This document shows, piece after piece, positions 9,288 through 17,354 of a stretch of DNA of 64,000 nt. The notes below the pieces were generated by a model. The model worked only from the letters and a program-made list of their open reading frames with translations, was not told where the DNA came from and made no database searches. The stretch is from NCBI GenBank assembly GCA_013141055.1, contig JABFRS010000001.1:1426001-1490000 (forward strand), read 5' to 3'. The first letter of the stretch is position 1. The number at the start of each line of letters is the position of its first letter. Position numbers and translations under genes: made by a program. Source of the DNA: Cyclobacteriaceae bacterium. Lineage in GTDB: Bacteria > Bacteroidota > Bacteroidia > Cytophagales > Cyclobacteriaceae.

Positions 9288-10148
9288 TTATCTTCTTCCA
9301 CCTCTTTGGCCAGCACCGGCACCGCCGCTTCTGTTCTCTCCGCCTCTTCCTCCACGGTCACCACCGCCACCACTTCTTCTGTCGCCACCACGATCGCCAC
9401 GGCCTTCACCGCTTCTGCGTTCGCCGCGTTCACCACCTCTGCGAGGACCACCGCTCTGTGTCTTGCCGGCTGCATTAGCTTCGCCTTGAGATACAATACC
9501 AATGTTTGGTGACAAATCACGCTTACCAAAAATCTCACCTTTGAAAATCCACACCTTGATACCAATCTTTCCGTAAACAGTATTTGCTTCAGAGATTGCG
9601 TAATCAATGTCTGCACGTAATGTGTGCAATGGAATTCTTCCTTCTTTATATTGCTCTGTACGGGCCATATCAGCACCTGCCAAACGACCTGACAATTTTA
9701 TCTTGATACCTTCTGCACCAACGCGCATTGAAGAAGCGATAGATTGCTTCATCGCACGACGATAAGAAATACGCGCTTCAAGCTGCTGAGCAATTGATTC
9801 ACCTACTAATCTTGCATCCAACTCAGGACGTTTGATTTCAAAGATGTTGATTTGAACATCCTTGCCAGTAAGTTTCTTCAACTCTTCCTTGATCTTATCG
9901 ACTTCGGTACCACCTTTTCCAATCACTACACCTGGACGGGCAGTGTGAATTGTAAGTGTAATGCGTTTAATAGTGCGTTCAATCACTACTTTAGCAATAC
10001 CTCCCTTTTGAATTCGGGCATCGATATACTTTCTGATCTTCTGATCTTCGACCAGCTTATCAGAGAATGTCTTTCCTCCGAACCAGTTAGAGTCCCAACC
10101 ACGAACGATGCCGAGGCGGAAGCCGACAGGATTAATTTTTTGTCCCAT
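9288..10148 (-). CDS. rpsC: 30S ribosomal protein S3 (uS3) with RGG-rich tail
   Basis: A 286-residue protein at the mRNA entry channel. A type II KH domain is visible ([20 protein letters not shown]), followed by the S3 C-terminal domain ([20 protein letters not shown]). The canonical protein would end near residue 221. About 65 more residues, encoded at 9288-9485, are almost only Gly, Arg, Ser, Glu and Asp with repeated RGG, RGD and GGDR units, resembling a disordered RNA-binding tail. It overlaps rplV by one base. Confidence 0.96.
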   Translation of the reverse strand: MGQKINPVGFRLGIVRGWDSNWFGGKTFSDKLVEDQKIRKYIDARIQKGGIAKVVIERTIKRITLTIHTARPGVVIGKGGTEVDKIKEELKKLTGKDVQINIFEIKRPELDARLVGESIAQQLEARISYRRAMKQSIASSMRVGAEGIKIKLSGRLAGADMARTEQYKEGRIPLHTLRADIDYAISEANTVYGKIGIKVWIFKGEIFGKRDLSPNIGIVSQGEANAAGKTQSGGPRRGGERGERRSGEGRGDRGGDRRSGGGGDRGGRGGENRSGGAGAGQRGGRR

Positions 10149-10621
10149 TATGCCTTGGTTTCTTTTTCAACCTTTTTTGTTTCCTTAACTTCTTGAGCTG
10201 GCATTCTATCAACCACCAGAGTGACATGATTAGAACGCTTACGAACGCGGTGTGCACGTCCTTGTGGTGCAGGGCGTAATCTCTTCAGAATACGACCTCC
10301 TCCAACATATACTTCCTTTACGAACAGGTCAGCTTCTTCCAACTTTACATCCTTGTTCTTTAACTCCCAATTAGAGATTGCTGACATGAGCAATTTCTCC
10401 ATTCTCTCAGAAGCATGCTGAGCTTCGTATTTCAATACGTTCAAAGCTTTTGAAACGCGCTCACCGCGGATCAAATTTGCTACCAGGCGCATCTTGCGGG
10501 GAGAGGTAGGAACATTGTTCAGGTAAGCAACAGCAGGACCTTGCTTAGCAGCTTCTTTCACTGCCGCAATCTTCATGCGTTTCTTAACTGAGCCTTTTAA
10601 TTTCTTTTCCGTTGTTTCCAT
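10148..10621 (-). CDS. rplV: 50S ribosomal protein L22 (uL22)
   Basis: A 157-residue protein whose beta-hairpin lines the exit tunnel; the hairpin segment ([20 protein letters not shown]) is intact. Compared with the roughly 110-residue family core it has about 26 extra N-terminal residues (Lys-rich) and a Lys/Glu tail. An internal Met at residue 16 is an alternative start. It lies 11 bp after rpsS and overlaps rpsC by one base. Confidence 0.95.
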   Translation of the reverse strand: METTEKKLKGSVKKRMKIAAVKEAAKQGPAVAYLNNVPTSPRKMRLVANLIRGERVSKALNVLKYEAQHASERMEKLLMSAISNWELKNKDVKLEEADLFVKEVYVGGGRILKRLRPAPQGRAHRVRKRSNHVTLVVDRMPAQEVKETKKVEKETKA

Positions 10622-10632
10622 GGAGGATTATA

Positions 10633-10920
10633 TTATTTGGCTCCAGCCGATTCTGTCTTATTGTTTCCAGTATGGCCCTTAAATGTGCGGGTAGGTGCAA
10701 ACTCACCTAACTTATGTCCCACCATATTCTCAGTTACATACACTGGGATAAACTTGTTGCCATTATGCACAGCAAAAGTGAATCCTATCAAATCAGGAGT
10801 GATCGTACTTCTCCGTGACCAAGTCTTGATCACTGATTTTTTTCCTGACGACTCTTGTGTGGTCACCTTCTTCGCGAGGCGCGCATCGAGGTATGGACCT
10901 TTTTTGACTGACCTTCCCAT
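10633..10920 (-). CDS. rpsS: 30S ribosomal protein S19 (uS19)
   Basis: A 95-residue head protein that contacts the A-site tRNA and S13. [19 protein letters not shown] and the signature [17 protein letters not shown] are diagnostic. Its start codon overlaps the rplB stop by one base, consistent with coupled translation. Confidence 0.97.
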   Translation of the reverse strand: MGRSVKKGPYLDARLAKKVTTQESSGKKSVIKTWSRRSTITPDLIGFTFAVHNGNKFIPVYVTENMVGHKLGEFAPTRTFKGHTGNNKTESAGAK

Positions 10921-11744
10921 TATTTCTTCCTTCTAGATACGATTAGACCATCTGAATACTTCTTAGGGTGACGTGTCTTCTTGCCCTTAGACAACAAGCC
11001 GTTACGTGATCTTGGATGACCACCTGACGCACGTCCTTCACCACCACCCATCGGGTGATCAACAGGGTTCATTGCAACTGGTCTTGTGCGTGGGCGAATG
11101 CCTCTCCAACGTGAGCGACCAGCTTTACCAACTGATTCGTTCATGTGATCAGGATTCGAAACCGCACCAACCGTAGCAAGACATTTAGACAACACCTGGC
11201 GCATTTCACCAGAAGGCATCTTCAATGTTGCATAGTCACCTTCACGAGCAAGCAACTGAACAAAAGATCCAGCGCTTCTTGCAATAGATGCTCCCTTACC
11301 TGGCTTGTTCTCAACGTTGTGAACAATTGTACCAACCGGGATCTTCGCTAATGGAAGTGTGTTACCAACTTCCGGTGCGATGTCGCTTCCAGACATTACT
11401 GTCTGTCCAACGGACAATCCTTGTGGAGCAATGATATAAGACTTATGACCATCAGCGTAGTACAATTTAGCGATACGTGCTGTGCGTGTTGGATCGTATT
11501 CGATCGACTTAACCACTGCAGGTACACCAAACTTTTCACGCTTGAAGTCTACATCTCTTGATTTTTGCTTATGACCACCGCCTATGTAGCGCATTGTCAT
11601 ACGACCGTTGCTATTACGTCCACCTGTCTTTTTCAAAGAAGTCAGCAAAGACTTCTCAGGACGGGATTCAGTAATATCCTCAAAGCCCGGGGCAAGTCTA
11701 TGCCGCGTACCTGGTGTTATGGGTCTTAATTTCTTTAAAGCCAT
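10920..11744 (-). CDS. rplB: 50S ribosomal protein L2 (uL2)
   Basis: A 274-residue core protein of the large subunit needed for subunit association and peptidyl transfer. The universal segment [20 protein letters not shown], with its essential His, is present near residue 228. It follows rplW by 10 bp. Confidence 0.98.
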   Translation of the reverse strand: MALKKLRPITPGTRHRLAPGFEDITESRPEKSLLTSLKKTGGRNSNGRMTMRYIGGGHKQKSRDVDFKREKFGVPAVVKSIEYDPTRTARIAKLYYADGHKSYIIAPQGLSVGQTVMSGSDIAPEVGNTLPLAKIPVGTIVHNVENKPGKGASIARSAGSFVQLLAREGDYATLKMPSGEMRQVLSKCLATVGAVSNPDHMNESVGKAGRSRWRGIRPRTRPVAMNPVDHPMGGGEGRASGGHPRSRNGLLSKGKKTRHPKKYSDGLIVSRRKK

Positions 11745-11754
11745 CGCTTATATA

Positions 11755-12042
11755 TTATACGTTACCGTAAAAATCTATCACTTCACCCTCAGCGAGAGTG
11801 ACAATTGCCTTTTTATAATTAGGCTTGCGGCCAGACAATGTACCTGCCTTAGTAGAGCGCACTTTCAACTTACCCATTACGCTAAGTGTGTTTACTTTCT
11901 CTACGTTTACACCGTACATCTTTTCTACTGCATTCTTGATCTCAACTTTATTGGCAGTGATTTCAACAATGAAACCATACTTACCCTTTTCATTGAGGGA
12001 AGAAACTTTTTCAGTAACCAAAGGACTCTTTAGGATACTCAT
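11755..12042 (-). CDS. rplW: 50S ribosomal protein L23 (uL23)
   Basis: A 95-residue tunnel-exit protein and docking site for trigger factor and signal recognition particle. MSILKSPLVTEKVSSLNEKG and NKVEIKNAVEKMYGVNVEKV are characteristic. It is 4 bp after rplD in the canonical L3-L4-L23-L2 order. Confidence 0.97.
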   Translation of the reverse strand: MSILKSPLVTEKVSSLNEKGKYGFIVEITANKVEIKNAVEKMYGVNVEKVNTLSVMGKLKVRSTKAGTLSGRKPNYKKAIVTLAEGEVIDFYGNV

Positions 12043-12046
12043 CGGA

Positions 12047-12676
12047 TTACTTATTTAAGAGGTTATCGATTTTACCTACCGAACTCTCAACCAACACAAG
12101 CTTATCAGCATTGATCACATCATATGTATTGATCTGAGATGCAGTGATAACTTTAGTGTTCTGGATGTTTCTTCCAGAAGCAGAGATGTTCTGATTGCTT
12201 TCAGGGATCACAAGAAGAGTTTTTTGCTCATTCAATCCCAATGATTTCAGCATGCTTGCAAATTGCTTTGTCTTTGGAGCATCGAAGCTGAAATCCTCAA
12301 TGATTGCGATCTGATTGTCTTTTGCTTTATAAGTAAGTGCTGACTTGCGTGCAAGTTCTTTTACTTTCTTATTCAACTTGAAAGAATACTCGCGGGGAGC
12401 AGGTCCAAATACACGACCACCACCTTTGAATTGAGGATTCTTGATGTTACCTGCACGGGCACCACCTGTTCCTTTTTGCTTCTTAAGTTTTTTGGAAGAA
12501 CCAGAAATTTCGTTTCTCTGCTTGGACTTATGTGTACCCTGGCGTTGGTTAGCCAGATAGCTTTTCACATCCAACCAGATAGCGTGGTCATTAGGCTCAA
12601 TGCCGAAAACCTCTGTAGAGAGATTCACTTTGCGGGTCGTTGCCTCACCGCTATGTTTTGTAATTGCTACTTCCAT
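12047..12676 (-). CDS. rplD: 50S ribosomal protein L4 (uL4)
   Basis: A 209-residue protein with a long loop reaching the exit tunnel ([20 protein letters not shown]). The ATG at 12674-12676 is preferred; a GTG one codon upstream is possible. This ATG shares its A with the rplC stop (TGATG). In E. coli L4 represses the S10 operon by attenuation. Here the leader ahead of rplC is short (about 55 bases) with no obvious S10-leader-like structure. Confidence 0.96.
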   Translation of the reverse strand: MEVAITKHSGEATTRKVNLSTEVFGIEPNDHAIWLDVKSYLANQRQGTHKSKQRNEISGSSKKLKKQKGTGGARAGNIKNPQFKGGGRVFGPAPREYSFKLNKKVKELARKSALTYKAKDNQIAIIEDFSFDAPKTKQFASMLKSLGLNEQKTLLVIPESNQNISASGRNIQNTKVITASQINTYDVINADKLVLVESSVGKIDNLLNK

Positions 12677-13308
12677 CACTTCTGCAGGATTATAGTTGAG
12701 TTTTTCGCGCCCGGTACAGATCCGCTGACCAGGATCAGGTTGTGCTCCGTTATGATCTTTACCACCTTGAGGTTGGTAACTTTCACACGGTCATTGCCCA
12801 TTCGGCCAGGGAGACGCTTTCCTTTGATCACTCGCGATGCAAAAGAGGCATTACCCATTGATCCCGGTGCACGGAGACGGTTATGCTGACCATGAGTCTG
12901 GCCACCTACTCCAGCGAAGCCATAACGCTTCACTACACCTTGGAAACCGCGCCCCTTAGAGGTACCCACGGCATCCAAAAAATCGCCTTCGGCAAACACA
13001 TCCTGAATACGAACTTCTTTGCCGAGTTCGGCAAAACTGTTGAACTCTGCGCTGAAGTCACGAAACTCAACTACATCACGCTTGGGTGTAGTATTAGCTT
13101 TCTTGAAGTGACCTACCAGCGGCTTGGATGCATTCTTTTCTTTCAATTCTCCGAAGGACAATTGCACGGCACTGTATCCATCAGTCTCGTCGTTCTTGAC
13201 TTGAGTGACTACACACGGTCCCGCCTCGATGACTGTACACGCGATATTCTGACCGTCCTGGCCATATATGCTTGTCATCCCAATCTTACGTCCTATTATT
13301 CCAGGCAT
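12676..13308 (-). CDS. rplC: 50S ribosomal protein L3 (uL3)
   Basis: A 210-residue early-assembly protein reaching the peptidyl-transferase centre. It starts [20 protein letters not shown] and contains the signature [20 protein letters not shown]. It is the first gene of this ribosomal cluster. rpsJ, which normally precedes it, lies 31 kb away at the end of the str operon, and a separate promoter stands directly upstream. Confidence 0.97.
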   Translation of the reverse strand: MPGIIGRKIGMTSIYGQDGQNIACTVIEAGPCVVTQVKNDETDGYSAVQLSFGELKEKNASKPLVGHFKKANTTPKRDVVEFRDFSAEFNSFAELGKEVRIQDVFAEGDFLDAVGTSKGRGFQGVVKRYGFAGVGGQTHGQHNRLRAPGSMGNASFASRVIKGKRLPGRMGNDRVKVTNLKVVKIITEHNLILVSGSVPGAKNSTIILQK

Positions 13309-13370
13309 GGTTGAAACCTATTTTGCTGTTTTTAACCCGATTTGCGGGTTTTGTGCCGCAAAAAGGACTG

Positions 13371-13400
13371 CAAAGATAGGAACTGACCCGGAGTTACCAA
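13371..13400 (-). promoter_or_regulatory. Promoter of the rplC-rpoA ribosomal operon
   Basis: On the minus strand TTG (13398-13400), 19 bases, then TATCTTTG (13371-13378) match the Bacteroidota consensus. The expected transcription start is about 55 bases ahead of the rplC ATG. It supplies independent transcription for a cluster that is usually read through from rpsJ. Confidence 0.8.
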
Positions 13401-13410
13401 GTGCCGAATT

Positions 13411-13442
13411 CAAAAAAAGTGAGGAATTGAGTAATTCCTCAC
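13411..13442 (-). terminator. Intrinsic terminator of dgcN-dgcA
   Basis: A perfect 10-bp stem (GTGAGGAATT at 13419-13428 against AATTCCTCAC at 13433-13442) with a four-base loop is followed on the minus strand by seven T residues (13412-13418). It separates the dgc genes from the rplC promoter. Confidence 0.85.
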
Positions 13443-13503
13443 CAGGTCTTCAAGAAATAAAGGTTTAAGTATTGATTATCAGTGAATTGTAATTCAAGAA
13501 ATC

Positions 13504-14571
13504 TCATATTCTTTCTACTCCCAATCCTGGCAATTCCGAACAGGTCATCATTCCGTCCTTCAGAATAAAACCTCCCTTCACCACATCTCTTGCAAGGTCC
13601 AGGCTACCATCAAGATCAATATATTTCGTGTTAGAGCATGCAAAGGCAACATGAAGCGCGGCGGTAATGCTCACGATACTTTCATCATTACATCCCCAGA
13701 AAAGGTCAATTTTTCCCTGCAGCGCTATATCCGCAATTTTTAGCCCTTGTTGAATCCCTCCACATTTCATGAGTTTAATATTGAATATGCCAGCTGCGCG
13801 GGGAGGCATTATCAAATCAAGAGCTGATTTTGGAGAAAGCAGGGACTCATCCGCTGCGATAACATCCCTGACTTCTTCAGGAAGTTCCTTCAGTTCTGAA
13901 ATGGCCTTTGCGGGAATTGGTTGCTCAATCAGCTCAATGTTTAACTGTTTGGTACGATGATAAAAGTCTATTGTCTGAGCCGACGTGTACCCCTGATTTG
14001 CATCTATTCTTATTAAAAACTTATCCCCAAACTTTTCGCGCAACATCACAAGACGTTCGATATCCTCCTCTAAATCCTTCCCCAATTTCACTTTTAGGGC
14101 CTTAAAACCCAGTTTTCCATACTCCTCAGCCTCTTTTAAGGTCTCTGTCACATTCTTAATTCCAATGGTATTGGAAGTAGGCATGGAATAGATTTTCTGA
14201 CCCAGATACTTTACCAAGGGCACGTTCAGAAATTTTGTAAATACATCATGCAGTGCAATATCCAGAATCGCCTGGGCCGCTGGTGTTTTTGAAAACTTCA
14301 CTCCTATTTCAAAAAGTAAAAGATTGATCTCGCGAATATCCCTTCCGATCAGGAATTCAAGATTTTTCTCCACAAGAGCTGCATTGGTATGATCCAGGTG
14401 TTCACCAGTCACATATTCGCTTGGTCCACCCGAGCCAATACCCGACATCCCGTTTTCAAGAGTAATCTCAGCAAACACATTAATAACTTCATCCACTGTT
14501 TTAAAGGCAATGGTGTAGGGTTTTTTATTTCCCAGATCTGCAGACCAGACTTCTATTGTTTTGATTTTCAC
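13504..14571 (-). CDS. dgcA: Enolase-superfamily epimerase, probable N-acetyl-D-glutamate racemase DgcA
   Basis: A 355-residue member of the muconate-lactonising/dipeptide-epimerase branch of the enolase superfamily. Catalytic features are visible: the lysine pair in KALKVKLG, metal ligands in RIDANQGYT, ELIEQPIP and IAADESLL, and the opposite-face lysine in FNIKLMKCGG. By sequence alone it could be an L-Ala-D/L-Glu epimerase. The adjacent DUF1611 gene points instead to the DgcN-DgcA route: D-Glu is N-acetylated, then racemised by DgcA to N-acetyl-L-Glu. It is 38 bp downstream of that partner on the same strand. Confidence 0.75.
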   Translation of the reverse strand: MKIKTIEVWSADLGNKKPYTIAFKTVDEVINVFAEITLENGMSGIGSGGPSEYVTGEHLDHTNAALVEKNLEFLIGRDIREINLLLFEIGVKFSKTPAAQAILDIALHDVFTKFLNVPLVKYLGQKIYSMPTSNTIGIKNVTETLKEAEEYGKLGFKALKVKLGKDLEEDIERLVMLREKFGDKFLIRIDANQGYTSAQTIDFYHRTKQLNIELIEQPIPAKAISELKELPEEVRDVIAADESLLSPKSALDLIMPPRAAGIFNIKLMKCGGIQQGLKIADIALQGKIDLFWGCNDESIVSITAALHVAFACSNTKYIDLDGSLDLARDVVKGGFILKDGMMTCSELPGLGVERI

Positions 14572-14609
14572 GGTTTCAGGATTATTAAGGGCCGAGTTTA
14601 ATGCAACTA

Positions 14610-15677
14610 CTACTTAGATTCTTGAATCATTTTTTCGAAAATTGGGATGAGCTGCTCGACGCCATCCTCCAGAGGCAAAATTACCGGGATCCCCAGTTCC
14701 TTTTGATATTTAGAAGCATAATCCCTCGCATCAGCCTCAGCCATCTTTGCTGAATTGATCAACAAGGCTACCGTTGGAGCCCCATATATTTTGATCAAAG
14801 CAATTTCATCCTTTGGATCTGGAATATAGGCCGGGTAGAATTCCATGTCCTTGTACTGCTTTCTTGCCGGATTATGTTGAAGTACAGCTGCATTCGCTGC
14901 CGCAGAAACAATCCATTCAGATCCTGCGGGACCACTGGGATTGCGAAGTGAAGATTGCCCTTCAATAAATATAATGTCGGGTTTTACTTCATTCCAGCAT
15001 TGAACAATAGAATGCTCCATTTCGCCAGAAATAAAATCATTCAACGTAGAGTCGAATATAAAGCCATACTTCGCGCCTTGCATCCAGCCAGTCTGACCTG
15101 TATAGATCATTTCAGCCTTGAAACCTGCCTTATTCATAGCCTCGGTAAGAAATCTGGTGGATGTTCGTTTGCCCAGTGCACAGTCTGTTCCAAGCACAGC
15201 TATTTTAGGGCACTTAACTTTTGAAATTTCTCCTGACCAAAAGTGCAAGTCCTTGAATTTCTTCGGTTTACGAACATCTATTATTTCCCGTCCTTTTGAT
15301 TTGGCAAGCTCCGCAAGATCTGCATGATCCGAAACGTAGTCATGGAGTCCATTAACGATATGAAAATTATTCTCAATAGCTTCCCTGATCATCACGTTTA
15401 TCGAATCAGGAATTACTCCACCTTTAGTTGCCACGCCCAGAACACAGTACTCTGCTGTGACAGGGCTCACCTTTATAAATTCGGTAATTGAACTATACAC
15501 AGGAATGTTTCTTTTTTTTCCATCGAGAACCTCTCCTGCATCTTTACCTGGATACTTGTGATCAATCACTCCAAGAATGTTAAAGCGGTCAGTTCCCCGG
15601 ATAAGTCCATGAGCTGTTTTTCCACTATTAGTGTCGAGATATCCTGCTGTGATTACAATTGCATTACTCTTTTGCAT
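14610..15677 (-). CDS. dgcN: DUF1611 protein, probable D-glutamate N-acetyltransferase DgcN
   Basis: A 355-residue COG3367/DUF1611 protein with a Rossmann-like N-domain (AIVITAGYLDTNSGKTAHGL) and a P-loop-like C-domain (VLGTDCALGKRTSTRFLTEA, then IIFIEGQSSLRNPSGPAGSE). The ATG at 15677 is chosen over an upstream TTG because the conserved region begins there and a -7 promoter element overlaps the longer start. The family member DgcN acetylates D-glutamate using acetyl-CoA; assignment rests on family and on pairing with dgcA. It may let the cell use D-Glu from peptidoglycan. Confidence 0.75.
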   Translation of the reverse strand: MQKSNAIVITAGYLDTNSGKTAHGLIRGTDRFNILGVIDHKYPGKDAGEVLDGKKRNIPVYSSITEFIKVSPVTAEYCVLGVATKGGVIPDSINVMIREAIENNFHIVNGLHDYVSDHADLAELAKSKGREIIDVRKPKKFKDLHFWSGEISKVKCPKIAVLGTDCALGKRTSTRFLTEAMNKAGFKAEMIYTGQTGWMQGAKYGFIFDSTLNDFISGEMEHSIVQCWNEVKPDIIFIEGQSSLRNPSGPAGSEWIVSAAANAAVLQHNPARKQYKDMEFYPAYIPDPKDEIALIKIYGAPTVALLINSAKMAEADARDYASKYQKELGIPVILPLEDGVEQLIPIFEKMIQESK

Positions 15678-15704
15678 ACTAAAATTTTGTGACGGGAAAT
15701 TCGA

Positions 15705-15712
15705 CAAAATTA
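15705..15712 (-). promoter_or_regulatory. Probable -7 element of dgcN
   Basis: TAATTTTG on the minus strand, about 28 bases ahead of the dgcN ATG, matches TAnnTTTG. No good TTG lies 19-21 bases upstream, so the promoter is only half supported. Confidence 0.4.
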
Positions 15713-15830
15713 GTTTAAGGACGAAAGTTCAGAGACTTCAATACCAAGCTCGAATAGTAAAGTATGGGGTATAGAAATTCGAAAACGTGGCTAGTAATTT
15801 GCAGTTCGGGTGTGAAGGGCTGTAACTCAA

Positions 15831-15860
15831 TTTACTACCCATCATTTTAGCGTAAATTTG
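15831..15860 (+). promoter_or_regulatory. Probable promoter of the 15.9 kb lipocalin-like gene and rlmN
   Basis: TAAATTTG at 15853-15860 is a full -7 match, about 20 bases ahead of the ATG. The -33 region offers only TTTA at 15831-15834, spacing 18. It would drive the lipocalin-like gene and the overlapping rlmN. Confidence 0.5.
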
Positions 15861-15880
15861 CAAACGAAACCCCGGAAATT

Positions 15881-16303
15881 ATGAAATACGGAATTCTGAT
15901 ATTATTGGTGATGGCAGGTTATATCTGTCAGGCCCAGGCGATTATTGGAACATGGCAATTGATTGATGAAAAGACATGCTTTGAAAGCAATATCAAGGAA
16001 AGTGAAACAGAAAAAGAATTGCTTCCGATGATGAAATCTTCAGGAACCAGTTCAGTGGCCAAACTGATACGGTTTGATAAAAAGGGAGCGGGAGAAGATG
16101 GAATTTTTTCAGCCGGTAGAAAAAAAGGAAGTGATATGTCCAGTTTTAAATACACGATAAATGGTCAGGAACTTTTGTTGCTGGATATTAAATCGGGGAT
16201 CATGACTCAGCAATTAATCATTGATGAGCTTTCACAGTCAACGTTGAAAGTTCACAATGCAAAAAATGAGTGCGAAACCAAAACCTTTTCAAGAATCAAG
16301 TAA
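15881..16303 (+). CDS. Small secreted lipocalin-like protein
   Basis: A 140-residue protein with a signal peptide (MKYGILILLVMAGYICQAQA). The following IIGTWQLIDE is the opening strand of many lipocalin-like domains in Bacteroidota, and the rest alternates short polar and hydrophobic strands (QELLLLDIKSG, STLKVHNAKN). It is probably periplasmic or surface-exposed; the ligand is unknown. Its stop codon overlaps the rlmN ATG (TAATG), so the two genes are co-transcribed although no functional link is apparent. Confidence 0.65.
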   Translation: MKYGILILLVMAGYICQAQAIIGTWQLIDEKTCFESNIKESETEKELLPMMKSSGTSSVAKLIRFDKKGAGEDGIFSAGRKKGSDMSSFKYTINGQELLLLDIKSGIMTQQLIIDELSQSTLKVHNAKNECETKTFSRIK

Positions 16304-17352
16304 TGGTGACTGACGCAGAGGCGAAGCGAGACATACGAAAACTAAAGCTGGACGAGCTAAAAGATTTTTTTGTTCAGCATGGGGACAAAGCTTTTCGTGC
16401 TCAGCAGGTTTATGAGTGGCTTTGGAAAAAATCAGCAAAGGATTTTGAGCAAATGACCAACCTCTCACTGGCTACCCGTGAGATGCTCAACGCACATTTT
16501 ATCATCAACCATGTACTGGTGGATACAATGCAAAGGAGTACTGACGGGACAATTAAAAATGCCGTTAAGCTTCATGATGGATTGATTGTGGAGTCTGTGT
16601 TGATCCCCGCAGAGAAAAGAATCACTGCTTGCGTTTCATCTCAGGTAGGCTGCAGTCTTGCATGCAAGTTTTGCGCTACTGCGCGATTGAAAAGAATGCG
16701 CAATCTCAATCCTGATGAAATCTATGATCAGGTTGTGGCCATTCGTCAACAATCGGAATTATATTTTGGAAGGCCGCTTACCAATATTGTTTTTATGGGT
16801 ATGGGTGAACCCCTTTTGAATTATGCCAATGTAATTACAGCTATAGATAAGATCACTTCACCTCAAGGTCTTAACATGGCAGCGAAGCGTATCACAGTTT
16901 CTACTGTTGGGGTTGCCAAGATGATCATCAAAATGGCAGATGATGAAGTGAAATTCAACCTCGCAGTGTCGTTACACGCAGCCATTAATAAGACGCGATC
17001 TTCCATTATGCCTATCAATGATTCAAATTCATTGGAAGAATTAGGTGAAGCATTGAAATACTGGTATTCAAAAAGAAAGAAAAAAGTTACTTACGAATAT
17101 GTTGTATGGAAAGGCATCAATGACGATATGGAGCATGCTCAGGCTTTATTAAAGTTCTGTAAGATCATACCATCCAAAGTAAATCTCATTGAATATAACC
17201 CCATCGATGATGGTGAATTTCAACAAGCTGGCGACGATAAGCTATTGATGTATCAGCATTTGCTTGAGAGCAATGGTATTACGGCCAGAGTTCGCAAAAG
17301 TCGGGGAAAAGACATTGACGCTGCATGTGGTCAATTGGCAAATAAATCATAA
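16303..17352 (+). CDS. rlmN: 23S rRNA (A2503-C2)/tRNA (A37-C2) methyltransferase RlmN
   Basis: A 349-residue radical-SAM enzyme. The cluster motif CSLACKFC (CX3CX2C) follows the family segment ITACVSSQVG. MGMGEPLLNY and a C-terminal Cys in IDAACGQLA provide the SAM site and the methyl-carrying Cys. The start at 16303 (MVTDAEAKRD) overlaps the stop of the preceding gene and avoids an 11-residue extension that would lie inside it. Methylation of A2503 next to the peptidyl-transferase centre influences accuracy and some antibiotic responses. Confidence 0.95.
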   Translation: MVTDAEAKRDIRKLKLDELKDFFVQHGDKAFRAQQVYEWLWKKSAKDFEQMTNLSLATREMLNAHFIINHVLVDTMQRSTDGTIKNAVKLHDGLIVESVLIPAEKRITACVSSQVGCSLACKFCATARLKRMRNLNPDEIYDQVVAIRQQSELYFGRPLTNIVFMGMGEPLLNYANVITAIDKITSPQGLNMAAKRITVSTVGVAKMIIKMADDEVKFNLAVSLHAAINKTRSSIMPINDSNSLEELGEALKYWYSKRKKKVTYEYVVWKGINDDMEHAQALLKFCKIIPSKVNLIEYNPIDDGEFQQAGDDKLLMYQHLLESNGITARVRKSRGKDIDAACGQLANKS

Positions 17353-17354
17353 TT

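Noticed and set aside
9190-9489. 99-residue Pro/Arg-rich reading frame on the plus strand
   Set aside because: It is the complement of the Gly/Arg-rich rpsC tail; its composition follows from that and there is no promoter or family match.
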